Assembly: GCF_001889065.1 (NCBI RefSeq)
Contig: NZ_LWHB01000034.1
Span: 1 to 11,534, forward strand
Origin: Suttonella ornithocola
Lineage (GTDB): Bacteria > Pseudomonadota > Gammaproteobacteria > Cardiobacteriales > Cardiobacteriaceae
Length of the DNA stretch: 11,534 nucleotides
Reading direction: 5' to 3'
Shown here: positions 1 through 6,091 of the stretch, piece by piece
Layout: the number at the start of each line of letters is the position of its first letter
How positions within the stretch are numbered: the first letter of the stretch is position 1
Notes under the pieces: model-generated
The model's database searches: none
What the model saw: only the letters and a program-made list of their open reading frames with translations
What the model was told of the DNA's origin: nothing
Position numbers and translations under genes: made by a program

Positions 1-116
1 ATAAAACCACATTCATCAAGATAGACTATCGGTTTGTCTTGAGCGGTCTTATCCACTATTTGTTCTTGAAAGTGCTCTCTTTTCTCTGTGTCGGCTTTTG
101 GATGTTGGTTAATCTT
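1..116 (-). CDS. IS630-family transposase, orfB (start of DDE domain, partial)
   Basis: Reading the minus strand one base back from orfA gives an uninterrupted frame from about 116 to the window edge. It holds KADTEKREHFQEQIVD and then IVYLDECGF. The Asp of YLDECGF is the first residue of the DDE triad of IS630 transposases. The frame has no start codon of its own near the junction, so it is probably made as an orfA-orfB fusion by -1 frameshifting at 114-121. The rest of the catalytic domain lies beyond position 1. The matching C-terminal part of a related copy is seen at the right edge of the window. Confidence 0.75.
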
Positions 117-412
117 TTTTTATGCGTTATCTTTAGTCGCTTTAGAGCATAACAAATCGCTGATTGCGAGCAATTAAAACGTCTAGCGCTTTCCCATTGG
201 TAATCATCGGGATACTGCTCAATATCCTTAAGCAAGGCTTCATCATCAATCTTTGAGGGCTTACGCTCAGTAAAGCCTTTAGGATGGGGATTTTTAATCC
301 AGCTATAGACGGTGAATTTGCTGATCTTGTAGCGCTTTGCAACAGCGCGCCAAGTTTCTCCATTAGCAATATCGTTAAGAATTTTCTGTCGGAATTGGCG
401 GCAGTAGGTCAT
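56..412 (-). CDS. IS630-family transposase, orfA (DNA-binding half)
   Basis: This 118-residue protein is the N-terminal, DNA-binding half of an IS630-type transposase. Two helix-turn-helix units are visible: one around residues 12-42 (ANGETWRAVAKRYKISK, then the recognition helix with TVYSWIKN) and a second around 68-94 (WESARRFNCSQSAICYALKR). This paired arrangement is usual for Tc1/IS630 proteins. The ATG at 410-412 has no good Shine-Dalgarno sequence, as is common in insertion sequences. The frame closes at 56-58, while the catalytic half (orfB) continues in the -1 frame from an A7G run at codons 98-100. Full transposase would therefore need ribosomal frameshifting. Mobility of this copy cannot be judged because most of orfB is outside the window. 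Confidence 0.85.
   Translation of the reverse strand: MTYCRQFRQKILNDIANGETWRAVAKRYKISKFTVYSWIKNPHPKGFTERKPSKIDDEALLKDIEQYPDDYQWESARRFNCSQSAICYALKRLKITHKKRLTNIQKPTQRKESTFKNK
114..121 (-). promoter_or_regulatory. Candidate -1 ribosomal frameshift site (A7G)
   Basis: On the minus strand the orfA codons run CAT AAA AAA AGA, giving a run of seven A followed by G. Slipping back one base on this run puts the ribosome on AAG ATT AAC, exactly the frame in which orfB is open and resembles IS630 transposases. Programmed -1 frameshifting on A-runs is known in several IS families, and its use here is inferred. A simple inactivating indel in the A-run would look the same in a single copy. Confidence 0.6.
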
Positions 413-462
413 AGGATATGCTCAGTTTATTTTTGATAATTCTACTACAAGTTGTTCTTTAA

Positions 463-502
463 TATCTGCTTTGGATAGATTGGATTATAAGTGATTTTAC
501 TA
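463..502 (-). repeat. Terminal inverted repeat of IS630 copy 1
   Basis: Read on the minus strand from 502, the repeat begins TAGTAAAATCACTTATAATC and ends with ATCCAAAGCAGATA. It corresponds with scattered mismatches and one gap to the plus strand from 11257, which begins TAGTGCAATCATCTAAAACC and ends with the same 14-mer. A TA dinucleotide abuts both outer ends. The tail of the apparent short reading frame at 459-500 is merely this repeat being translated. Confidence 0.75.
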
Positions 503-504
503 TA

Positions 505-633
505 TAATCAAAACTAATTCCTAGGGCTTCAATTTTCTCTCTCAGTTGCTTAGCTGTCTTTAGATGACGTTTACCCCATACAAAAGCGACTATTTCACTA
601 CTATAGCTGAATGGGTTTAATTTGCATACAAAC
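505..633 (-). pseudogene. IS1-family transposase, central fragment (broken on both sides)
   Basis: The minus strand encodes EIVAFVWGKRHLKTAKQLRE followed by KIEALGISFDYI. This matches the part of the IS1-family catalytic domain that follows the first catalytic Asp; the E. coli InsB counterpart is VVAHVFGERTLATLERLL. The fragment is cut at 505 by the IS630 copy and at 633 by the MITE. It is a piece of the same gene as the zinc-ribbon fragment at 886-1141: orientation, order and family agree. However, the stretch that should hold the DExW-type catalytic motif between them is missing, so inserting the MITE was accompanied or followed by a deletion. The remaining C-terminal part should lie beyond the IS630 copy, left of the window. 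Confidence 0.75.
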
Positions 634-885
634 TGAGATCTTTGCAAAATTCCGTTTTACACTATAGTCAAAGGCTAATAAAAGAGTCACAGAAATTAAA
701 TCGCTACTCCAGTAATAGTACAAGTGCTTACTTTATTCATCTATCTTAATACTGTAACTATTCTAGTAGCCTTTCACTATAAATTTTTGCTACTAGTAAA
801 AAAAATTAACACTATGATTTTAATATATTTTCAAAATTTAAAAAATTGAAATTTCTCTATTTGTAGGGGTTTTGCAAAGGTCTCA
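634..885. mobile_element. MITE A, 252 bp, carrying a second nested MITE
   Basis: The ends are TGAGATCTTTGCAAAA (634-649) and TTTTGCAAAGGTCTCA (870-885), which are inverted repeats of 16 bp with one mismatch. There is no coding capacity. About 27 bases of the left end and about 100 bases of the right end align with MITE B (11029-11159). Removing the nested element at 663-781 brings the length from 252 to 133, against 131 for MITE B, so the two are members of one family. It lies inside the IS1-type gene. I see no target duplication, which fits a deletion of IS1 sequence at this point. The GAGACCTTTGCAAAA terminus recalls IS ends in Neisseria and Moraxella (from memory, not checked). Confidence 0.8.
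663..781. mobile_element. Nested TA-flanked MITE inside MITE A
   Basis: TATAGTCAAAGGCTAATA (663-680) and TAGTAGCCTTTCACTATA (764-781) are inverted repeats matching at 16 of 18 positions. Each outer end is a TA, the duplication expected of an IS630/Tc1-type insertion. MITE B has no counterpart of this segment: its sequence passes straight from TTTTATGTG to AATTTTTACTATTAG, which corresponds to MITE A with this block removed. The segment is therefore a separate later insertion. It has no reading frame of note. Its terminal TAGTG resembles the end of the nearby IS630 elements (TAGTGCAATC), so an IS630-like transposase may have moved it. Confidence 0.75.
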
Positions 886-1141
886 AGATATTTAATACTT
901 TATATTTGCTGACTTTCTCAATAACCATAATATCAGCAATACTACAGCCTCTAACAAGCATTAAACGTATTTTCGCATCAATATGTCTTTGACAGCCTTG
1001 ATAAGTTAAATTCATTTTATCAATGAACTGTCGATGACAATCTTTACATTGGTAATTTTGCTTACCATAGATTTTCCGTCCATTCTTTTTTATACTGAGG
1101 CCTAGGCAACTTGGGCAGCTGATTGTAATTTGTGTTTTCAT
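886..1141 (-). pseudogene. IS1-family transposase, N-terminal zinc-ribbon fragment
   Basis: The fragment encodes about 85 residues beginning MKTQITISCPSC. A CPSC pair near residues 9-12 and a CKDC pair near 32-35, followed by HRQF, form the zinc ribbon typical of IS1 InsA. A helix-turn-helix-like segment with RGCSIADIMVIEKVSKYKVL follows. The ATG at 1139-1141 is preceded by TTTGGGGTT, a plausible ribosome site. Translation then enters the inverted repeat of MITE A (LRPLQN) and stops at 857. The catalytic part continues, after a gap, at 505-633. The 72 bases between this start and the pepD stop should hold the IS1 end, but I could not define its inverted repeat. Confidence 0.8.
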
Positions 1142-1213
1142 AACCCCAAATTATCATCTTTTTCCAAGTTGTCTTTTTTATTTTCTACCCCAGCATACTT
1201 TTCAAACCAGTAC

Positions 1214-2647
1214 CTATAATGTTTCTAAAATATTCTTCAACCATTGCCAAAATATATCAACGGATTTTATATTAACTCTTTCATCCGGAGAATGTGGCAT
1301 TTCAATCGTTGGACCAAAAGAAACCATTTGCCAATGAGGATAATGTCGATTTAGTAAGCCACATTCTAATCCAGCATGAATGATACTAATATGTGGTTTT
1401 TTGCCTAAAAGTTTTTCTCCTTCTTTTGCGACAATTTGTGTAATTTCAGCATCATTTACCGGCTGCCAACCATCATAATTGCCACTAAGTTTTGCACTCC
1501 CCCCAGCTAATTGGAAAAGTCTACTTATATTGTTGGCAAGATAATTTTTAGCTGAACTATCTGAAGAGCGTAATAAACAATGGATACTTAAGATAGAACC
1601 TTTGCAGGTAAGCTTTGCTAAATTACTAGAGGTTTCAACAATAGCTGGAACCTCTACACTCATTCGATCAACACCATTTGGACATAGCTCTAATATATCC
1701 AATACGGTTTTTTGTGTTTCTTGCGTCCATATTTGTACTGGTTGAGAAACGGATTCAATTTGCACAACGAACTGTCTATCTTCTTTTGGTAAACCGTGCC
1801 GAATAAGTGCTGCTTCTTTCTCTATTAGATTACGCAATGTTTGAATATCTTCTTCTGAAGCAAATAGTGCATCTGCTTCTCTTGGAATAGCATTGCGTAA
1901 ATTTCCACCTTCTAAGGTACTGATTTTAACTTTATCGCTAATTGTTGAGAGTAATCGTATTAATATTTTTATCGCATTACCACGTTGACGAATAATATCA
2001 ATACCACTATGTCCGCCTTTTAAGCCTCTAATATGAAGAGCAAATCCTGGCGCGGTATTGGGCTGAAATGCTAGTGGTAATGAAAAATCACCATCTAATC
2101 CTCCTGCACAGCCAATGCAAATCTCCCCTAATTCTTCACTATCTAAATTTAGTAAAATTTCACCATTTAACCATCCTCCTTTTAATCCTTTAGCACCCTC
2201 CATTCCTGTTTCTTCCGTTGCGGTGAAAAGCGCTTCTATAGGTCCATGGCTAATATCTTTAGAAGCCAATACTGCTAATGCAGCAGCAGCCCCTATTCCA
2301 TTATCTGCTCCTAGAGTAGTGCCTTGAGCGGTAACCCAATCTCCTTCAATCAAGGTTTTAATAGGATCTTGAGTAAAATTATGCTGTGTATCTTGATTTT
2401 TTTGCGCCACCATATCTAGGTGACTTTGTAAAATCACACCCGGAACATTTTCTTTTCCCTGTGTGGCTGGTTTGCGCACAACGATATTACCAACTTCATC
2501 TCGTTCAGCAGATAATCCTAATTTTTTTGCTTCGTCTAAGATAAATTGCTGAACGGCCTCTTCATAGTGAGAAGGGCGCGGGATTTGAGTAAGCTGATCA
2601 AAATATTGCCATACAGCTTGTGGATTTAGTTGAGAAATAGCAGACAT
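1214..2647 (-). CDS. pepD: Aminoacyl-histidine dipeptidase (beta-Ala-His dipeptidase), M20 family
   Basis: PepD is a cytosolic metallo-aminopeptidase that cleaves dipeptides, best known on Xaa-His substrates such as carnosine. At 477 residues it is close to the 485 of E. coli PepD. The M20 metal-binding residues are all visible: His76 and Asp78 in QSHLDMV, bridging Asp115 in GADNGIG, the base Glu145 and ligand Glu146 in TATEETGMEGA, Asp169 in LNLDSEE, and a C-terminal His at about 452 in MPHSPDER. The lid/dimerisation domain lies between the two catalytic parts and includes GGHSGIDI. A strong GGAGG site five bases upstream supports the ATG at 2645-2647. It has its own leader after the hisA terminator, so it is probably transcribed alone. 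No terminator is evident before the IS1 remnant 72 bases downstream. It may feed histidine to a cell that also carries hisA. Confidence 0.95.
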   Translation of the reverse strand: MSAISQLNPQAVWQYFDQLTQIPRPSHYEEAVQQFILDEAKKLGLSAERDEVGNIVVRKPATQGKENVPGVILQSHLDMVAQKNQDTQHNFTQDPIKTLIEGDWVTAQGTTLGADNGIGAAAALAVLASKDISHGPIEALFTATEETGMEGAKGLKGGWLNGEILLNLDSEELGEICIGCAGGLDGDFSLPLAFQPNTAPGFALHIRGLKGGHSGIDIIRQRGNAIKILIRLLSTISDKVKISTLEGGNLRNAIPREADALFASEEDIQTLRNLIEKEAALIRHGLPKEDRQFVVQIESVSQPVQIWTQETQKTVLDILELCPNGVDRMSVEVPAIVETSSNLAKLTCKGSILSIHCLLRSSDSSAKNYLANNISRLFQLAGGSAKLSGNYDGWQPVNDAEITQIVAKEGEKLLGKKPHISIIHAGLECGLLNRHYPHWQMVSFGPTIEMPHSPDERVNIKSVDIFWQWLKNILETL

Positions 2648-2715
2648 TGTTCCTCCAAGTCACTTTAAACGTTATGCTATATTACTCTACTCTATATATG
2701 AAGAGAACCAAGAAA

Positions 2716-2753
2716 AAAGCACTTTTCTCAATAAAACTCTAGAAAAGTGCTTT
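2716..2753 (-). terminator. Rho-independent terminator after hisA
   Basis: AAAGCACTTTTCT (2716-2728) and AGAAAAGTGCTTT (2741-2753) form a perfect 13-bp stem with a 12-base loop. On the minus strand the stem runs straight into a T-tract (TTTTTTCTTGG), the classical layout for ending a leftward transcript. It lies 46 bases past the hisA stop and 69 bases before the pepD start, so it separates the two units. On the plus strand the T-tract is short (TTTAATG), so activity in that direction is doubtful. Confidence 0.85.
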
Positions 2754-2799
2754 AATGATTAAAATCAAAAATTTATTAGTGATATATTTTTACAATCAG

Positions 2800-3957
2800 T
2801 TAGATAAGCGATTTCTGCATATCTTTATGTTCTATGCCGGCGTCTTGATAAACCTCGCTACAAATTTCATATCCGAGTTTCTCATAAAATCCAATTGCAT
2901 GTGTTTGGGCACCTAATTTTGCGACTTTAGCGCCTAGGTCTTTAGCTTTTTCTTCTGTCGCACCCATAATCACTTCGCCCAAATTTTGACCTCTAACATT
3001 TTTTGCCACTGCTACTCTTTGAATTTTTGCTATAGAATCACTCTCTTGCAACAAAATTCTAGCTGTCGCTATAGGTTTTTTTTCTGTATTGTATAAAACG
3101 ATATGCCAACAATCTTTTTCATACTCATCAATTTCTAAAGCTTCTTCAACTTTCTGTTCTTCAATAAAGACACTACGACGCAAGCTTAAAGCATCTTGAT
3201 AAATATCAGAATTTATATCATTTGTTATTTTAATAGGTAAAGCATTTGCATAGGCTTGTTTTAATGTGAATGCACCATCATAGAGCGCCCTACCAATAAT
3301 GGCGCCTGCTATTTCTGGTCGCGCCTCTCTTAATGCAATAATATCTTTTAAACTAGATACTCCTCCGCTTGCAATGATAGGAATGCTTGTAGCGCTTGCT
3401 AAAGCAGTCGTTTGAGCGATATTAACACCTTCCATCATGCCATCTTTGCTAATATCCGTATAAATAATTGCCGCAATTGTTTCTGAACTAAATTTTTGAG
3501 CCAATTCCGTTGCTTTAATGCCTGAAATATTTGCCCATCCATCCGTTGCTACATAACCATCTTTAGCATCTATGCCTAAAATTAAGCGTTTAGGATATTT
3601 CTCAGAAAGCGATAATACATAATCTGAATCAGAAACAGCCTTAGACCCAATAATGCAATATCGAACGCCTAAATCCCAATAGTGTTTAGCAGTATCTTCA
3701 TCACGAATTCCTCCACCTATTTGTAGCGGAATATTGGGAAATCGCTTGGCAATTTCTAAAACAACATCAGCATTTTTGGGACTACCTGCAAATGCACCAT
3801 TTAAATCAACTAAGTGAAGCCTATTTGCTCCTTGTGAAATCAAATGAGCTGCCATTTCTACTGGATTATTTGAAAAAACAGTCGCATCTTCCATTCTACC
3901 CTGTTTGAGGCGTACACATTGTCCATCTTTGAGATCAATAGCTGGAATGGGTAACAT
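2800..3957 (-). CDS. hisA: HisA isomerase fused to a GNAT acetyltransferase domain
   Basis: Residues 1-240 are a complete HisA TIM barrel (ProFAR isomerase, histidine step 4). Asp8 in PAIDLKDG and Asp130 in LGIDAKDG match the catalytic pair. Phosphate-binding loops are seen as QIGGGI, YTDISKDG, ASGGV and IIGRALYDGAF. Ordinary HisA ends here at about 240-250 residues. This frame continues without a stop or linker for another 145 residues that form a YjcF/ElaA-like GNAT domain: LRRSVFIEEQKV, ATARI, IQRVAVAKNVRGQNLG (acetyl-CoA loop), and AQTHAIGFYEKLGYE. The ATG at 3955-3957 has an AAGGA site seven bases upstream. It lies behind the purM terminator and ends at its own terminator. The acceptor of the acetyl group is unknown, and no other his gene is in the window. 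The HisA call is sure; the fusion would be undone only by a sequencing frameshift, of which I see no sign. Confidence 0.93.
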   Translation of the reverse strand: MLPIPAIDLKDGQCVRLKQGRMEDATVFSNNPVEMAAHLISQGANRLHLVDLNGAFAGSPKNADVVLEIAKRFPNIPLQIGGGIRDEDTAKHYWDLGVRYCIIGSKAVSDSDYVLSLSEKYPKRLILGIDAKDGYVATDGWANISGIKATELAQKFSSETIAAIIYTDISKDGMMEGVNIAQTTALASATSIPIIASGGVSSLKDIIALREARPEIAGAIIGRALYDGAFTLKQAYANALPIKITNDINSDIYQDALSLRRSVFIEEQKVEEALEIDEYEKDCWHIVLYNTEKKPIATARILLQESDSIAKIQRVAVAKNVRGQNLGEVIMGATEEKAKDLGAKVAKLGAQTHAIGFYEKLGYEICSEVYQDAGIEHKDMQKSLI

Positions 3958-3995
3958 AAAAATATCCTTTAAATAATAAATAATACGACTAAAAC

Positions 3996-4033
3996 AATAA
4001 TAGGATTGCTATCAAGACAACAATCCTATTATT
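3996..4033 (-). terminator. Hairpin terminator after purM
   Basis: AATAATAGGATTG (3996-4008) and CAATCCTATTATT (4021-4033) are perfect 13-bp inverted repeats with a 12-base loop, starting 17 bases past the purM stop. On the minus strand the stem is followed by GTTTTAG, so the U-tract is weak but the stem itself ends in TTATT. It probably ends the purL-purC-purM transcript, perhaps incompletely, allowing some read-through into hisA 38 bases further on. I see no convincing separate promoter for hisA in the remaining space. Confidence 0.7.
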
Positions 4034-4049
4034 TGCTCATTAAAATATC

Positions 4050-5045
4050 TTACTGAAAAAGGATTGGTTCATTTCCTGATTGCATTTTTCCAATGATAAT
4101 TCCCTCCTCTCCATTTTCTTTTAAGGTATTTAAAATAGCGGGAACTTCATTTTCTGGTGCAATAAGAACAAATCCAATACCCATATTAAATGTACCAAAA
4201 CACTCTTCTTCATTTACTCGCTTTTTAATTTCAGCAAATAAAGGTAAATCAGGCAACATTTTAGTATCAATAACAGCAGTTAGCTTATCACCATAAGCGC
4301 GCGGGAGATTTTCAGGTAATCCTCCACCGGTAATATGTGCTAAGCCATTAACCTGATGTTTTTCTAGAACAGCTAATACTGATTTAACATAGATTTTTGT
4401 TGGAGTTAGTAATACCTCACCAACGGTTTTGTCACCAACAGCTGAATGAAAATTTGTAAAAATTTTTCTTAATAAAGAATAGCCATTAGAGTGATAACCT
4501 GAAGAAGGTAATCCAATCAAGACATCACCCGATTGAACGCGACTGCCATCAATTAAAGCTGATTTTTCAACAACACCAACAGAAAATCCTGCAATATCAT
4601 ACTCCCCGGCTTGGTAAAAACCTGGCATCTCAGCGGTTTCGCCACCAATGAGTGCTGCTCCTGCTTGTTGACATCCCTTAGCAATTCCTTTAATGATATC
4701 AGCTGCAATTTCAGGTTCTAATTTTCCACATGCAAGATAATCTAAGAAAAATTGCGGTTGAGCGCCATGACAAAGAATATCGTTTACACACATAGCAACA
4801 GCATCAATACCAATGGTATCGTATTTTTTTAACTCAAACGCTATTTTCAGTTTTGTGCCAACACCATCCGTACCAGAAACTAAAATGGGTTCTTTATAGC
4901 CTGATAAATCATAAAATGCGCCAAAAGCCCCAATCTGACCTAATACACGCGCATTATGCGTTGCTTTAGCATAAGATTTAATACGATTAACGGTATCATA
5001 TCCCGCTTCTTTATCAACACCAGCAGACTTATAATCTAAAGTCAT
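4050..5045 (-). CDS. purM: Phosphoribosylformylglycinamidine cyclo-ligase (AIR synthetase)
   Basis: PurM closes the imidazole ring: FGAM plus ATP gives AIR (purine step 5). The 331-residue protein shows the AIR synthetase landmarks: glycine-rich SGTDGVGTKL (57-66), AMCVNDILCHGA (about 84-95) with the ATP/Mg-binding Asn-Asp, LDYLACGKL, and GGETAEMPGFY (134-144). The C-terminal half has PSSGYHSNGYSLLR and HITGGGLPENLPR. The start codon overlaps the purC stop as ATGA (5042-5045), indicating translational coupling. By eye the start VDKEAGYDTVNRIK resembles the PurM of lactic acid bacteria and other Firmicutes more than that of E. coli. That impression agrees with the neighbouring PurC and PurL. 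Function is certain, ancestry is an inference. Confidence 0.97.
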   Translation of the reverse strand: MTLDYKSAGVDKEAGYDTVNRIKSYAKATHNARVLGQIGAFGAFYDLSGYKEPILVSGTDGVGTKLKIAFELKKYDTIGIDAVAMCVNDILCHGAQPQFFLDYLACGKLEPEIAADIIKGIAKGCQQAGAALIGGETAEMPGFYQAGEYDIAGFSVGVVEKSALIDGSRVQSGDVLIGLPSSGYHSNGYSLLRKIFTNFHSAVGDKTVGEVLLTPTKIYVKSVLAVLEKHQVNGLAHITGGGLPENLPRAYGDKLTAVIDTKMLPDLPLFAEIKKRVNEEECFGTFNMGIGFVLIAPENEVPAILNTLKENGEEGIIIGKMQSGNEPILFQ

Positions 5046-5770
5046 GATGATGACCTTTTGCTAAATGCTTTCAAACGCTCTAAAACCACTTCATAAGCAT
5101 TGGTTAAACCACCAAGGTCACGACGGAAACGATCTTTATCTAATTTTTCACCACTTTTACTATCCCATAAACGTGAAGTATCGGGGCTAATTTCATCGGC
5201 AAGAATAATTTCTCCAGATGATGTTTTTCCAAATTCAATCTTAAAATCTACTAAATCTATTCCAATCTCAGAAAATAGCGTATCTAAGGTTTCATTGATT
5301 GCATCTGTTAAATCATAGATTGTTGCTAACTCTTCATAACTAGCAATACCAAGGGCAACCGCATGATCATCGTTAATCAAGGGGTCACCTAAAGCGTCAT
5401 TTTTATAGCAAAGTTCATAAATAACGTTTTCTGGACGCGTTCCTTCTTCAATTCCCAAACGGGCTGCCATAGAGCCTGCAATAGTATTTCTAGTAATCAC
5501 TTCTAGTGGAATAATAGTTACTTTTTGGCAAAGCTGCTCTCTATCATTCAACGTCTGAATATGATGAGTAGGAACACCTGCTGATTTTAATGCTTCAAAA
5601 ATAAGCGTTGTAATCTGATTATTGAGTACTCCTTTATTTTCAATAATCGCATGTTTTGCTCCATTTCCTGCTGTTGCGTCATCATTATAATGAATAATCA
5701 CTTTATCAGCGTCATCAGTAGTATAAACTGACTTTGCCTTGCCACTATAGAGAAGATCGCGTTTTTCCAT
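5042..5770 (-). CDS. purC: Phosphoribosylaminoimidazole-succinocarboxamide (SAICAR) synthase
   Basis: PurC joins aspartate to CAIR with ATP to give SAICAR (purine step 7). The 242-residue length is normal for the single-domain bacterial enzyme. Visible motifs are LLYSGKAKSVY at the N-terminus (GKAK 10-13), IPLEVITRNTIAGS (87-100), YKNDALGDPLINDDH, DFKIEFG (175-181) and ADEISPDTSRLWD (191-203), which hold the nucleotide- and substrate-binding residues of the SAICAR synthase family. AAGGAC five bases before the ATG is a good ribosome site. It ends in the ATGA shared with purM and starts 43 bases after orf86. The wording of the motifs (IPLEVITRN, NDDH) is that of Streptococcus/Lactobacillus PurC rather than of E. 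coli PurC, which reads VPVECVVRN. This is recalled, not computed. Confidence 0.97.
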   Translation of the reverse strand: MEKRDLLYSGKAKSVYTTDDADKVIIHYNDDATAGNGAKHAIIENKGVLNNQITTLIFEALKSAGVPTHHIQTLNDREQLCQKVTIIPLEVITRNTIAGSMAARLGIEEGTRPENVIYELCYKNDALGDPLINDDHAVALGIASYEELATIYDLTDAINETLDTLFSEIGIDLVDFKIEFGKTSSGEIILADEISPDTSRLWDSKSGEKLDKDRFRRDLGGLTNAYEVVLERLKAFSKRSSS

Positions 5771-5813
5771 GAAAAGTCCTTAAGATGGCTAAATAAAAAA
5801 TAAAATCGGAAAC

Positions 5814-6074
5814 TTAGTTTAATCCATATAGCGCCATCAATACTTCAACAGACTGATCACTTGAAAGATCGCCATTGATAATATGCTGCTCTAATTCCGC
5901 GCCAAAACCTTGAGCTTTGCCACCAAATTTACTATGAGGATCGCTTGCAATTTGCATTCGCTGTCGACGATTTTCAACTCCTTTAGGAGTTCGATCAATC
6001 CCCGCATAATCATTTTGCTTATTTTCATCAATAATTTTTTGAAGAATTTGTCGGGCTTTATCTTCATAACTCAT
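5814..6074 (-). CDS. Uncharacterised 86-residue protein inside the purine operon
   Basis: I do not recognise this family. The protein is charged and soluble-looking, with no Cys or Trp, no signal peptide and no membrane segment. It has an N-terminal helix-like stretch (YEDKARQILQKIIDENK), a basic middle (RTPKGVENRRQRMQ), a Gly-rich turn (KFGGKAQGFGAELEQ) and a C-terminal helix ending MALYGLN. AAGGATA seven bases before the ATG is a good ribosome site. It starts 17 bases after the purL stop and is followed by purC after 43 bases, with no terminator on either side, so it is co-transcribed with purine genes. Its size is that of PurS, but it does not look like PurS, and the long PurL here already contains that domain. 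It could be a small regulator or partner of a purine enzyme, or an unrelated passenger. The codon use looks like that of its neighbours. Confidence 0.8.
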   Translation of the reverse strand: MSYEDKARQILQKIIDENKQNDYAGIDRTPKGVENRRQRMQIASDPHSKFGGKAQGFGAELEQHIINGDLSSDQSVEVLMALYGLN

Positions 6075-6091
6075 AAATTATCCTTATCTAA

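Larger units (their letters stand above)
1..502 (-). mobile_element. IS630-family element, copy 1 (runs off the left edge)
   Basis: The element holds orfA (56-412) and the start of orfB (1-116) on the minus strand. Its upstream end lies at 502, where the minus strand reads TA then TAGTAAAATCAC, with the TA target at 503-504. The first 40 or so bases of this end match the opposite end of the right-hand copy (11257 inward), including an identical 14-mer ATCCAAAGCAGATA at 463-476 (minus) and 11284-11297 (plus). These two ends therefore look like the long imperfect terminal repeats of one element type. Insertion at TA is the rule for IS630/Tc1-type transposition. The interrupted host sequence is an IS1-type transposase gene, which is cut just after its Gly-Ile-Ser-Phe-Asp-Tyr stretch. 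The other end of the element lies outside the window. Confidence 0.85.

Noticed and set aside
142..369. A 75-residue minus-strand frame overlapping IS630 orfA
   Set aside because: It is an out-of-frame shadow of orfA, which has clear helix-turn-helix content and the right partner frame.
435..447. TGTAGTAGAATTATC on the minus strand as the outer end of IS630 copy 1
   Set aside because: It resembles the right-hand end only loosely. A much longer match, including an identical 14-mer, places the true end at 502.
459..647. A 62-residue minus-strand reading frame as an independent gene
   Set aside because: It begins with TTG inside the MITE A end, carries a fragment of IS1 transposase in the middle and ends in the IS630 inverted repeat. 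It is a chance join of three elements.
5814..6074. The 86-residue protein as PurS
   Set aside because: Only the size fits. I see none of the PurS pattern, and the long PurL already contains the PurS-like N-terminal domain.
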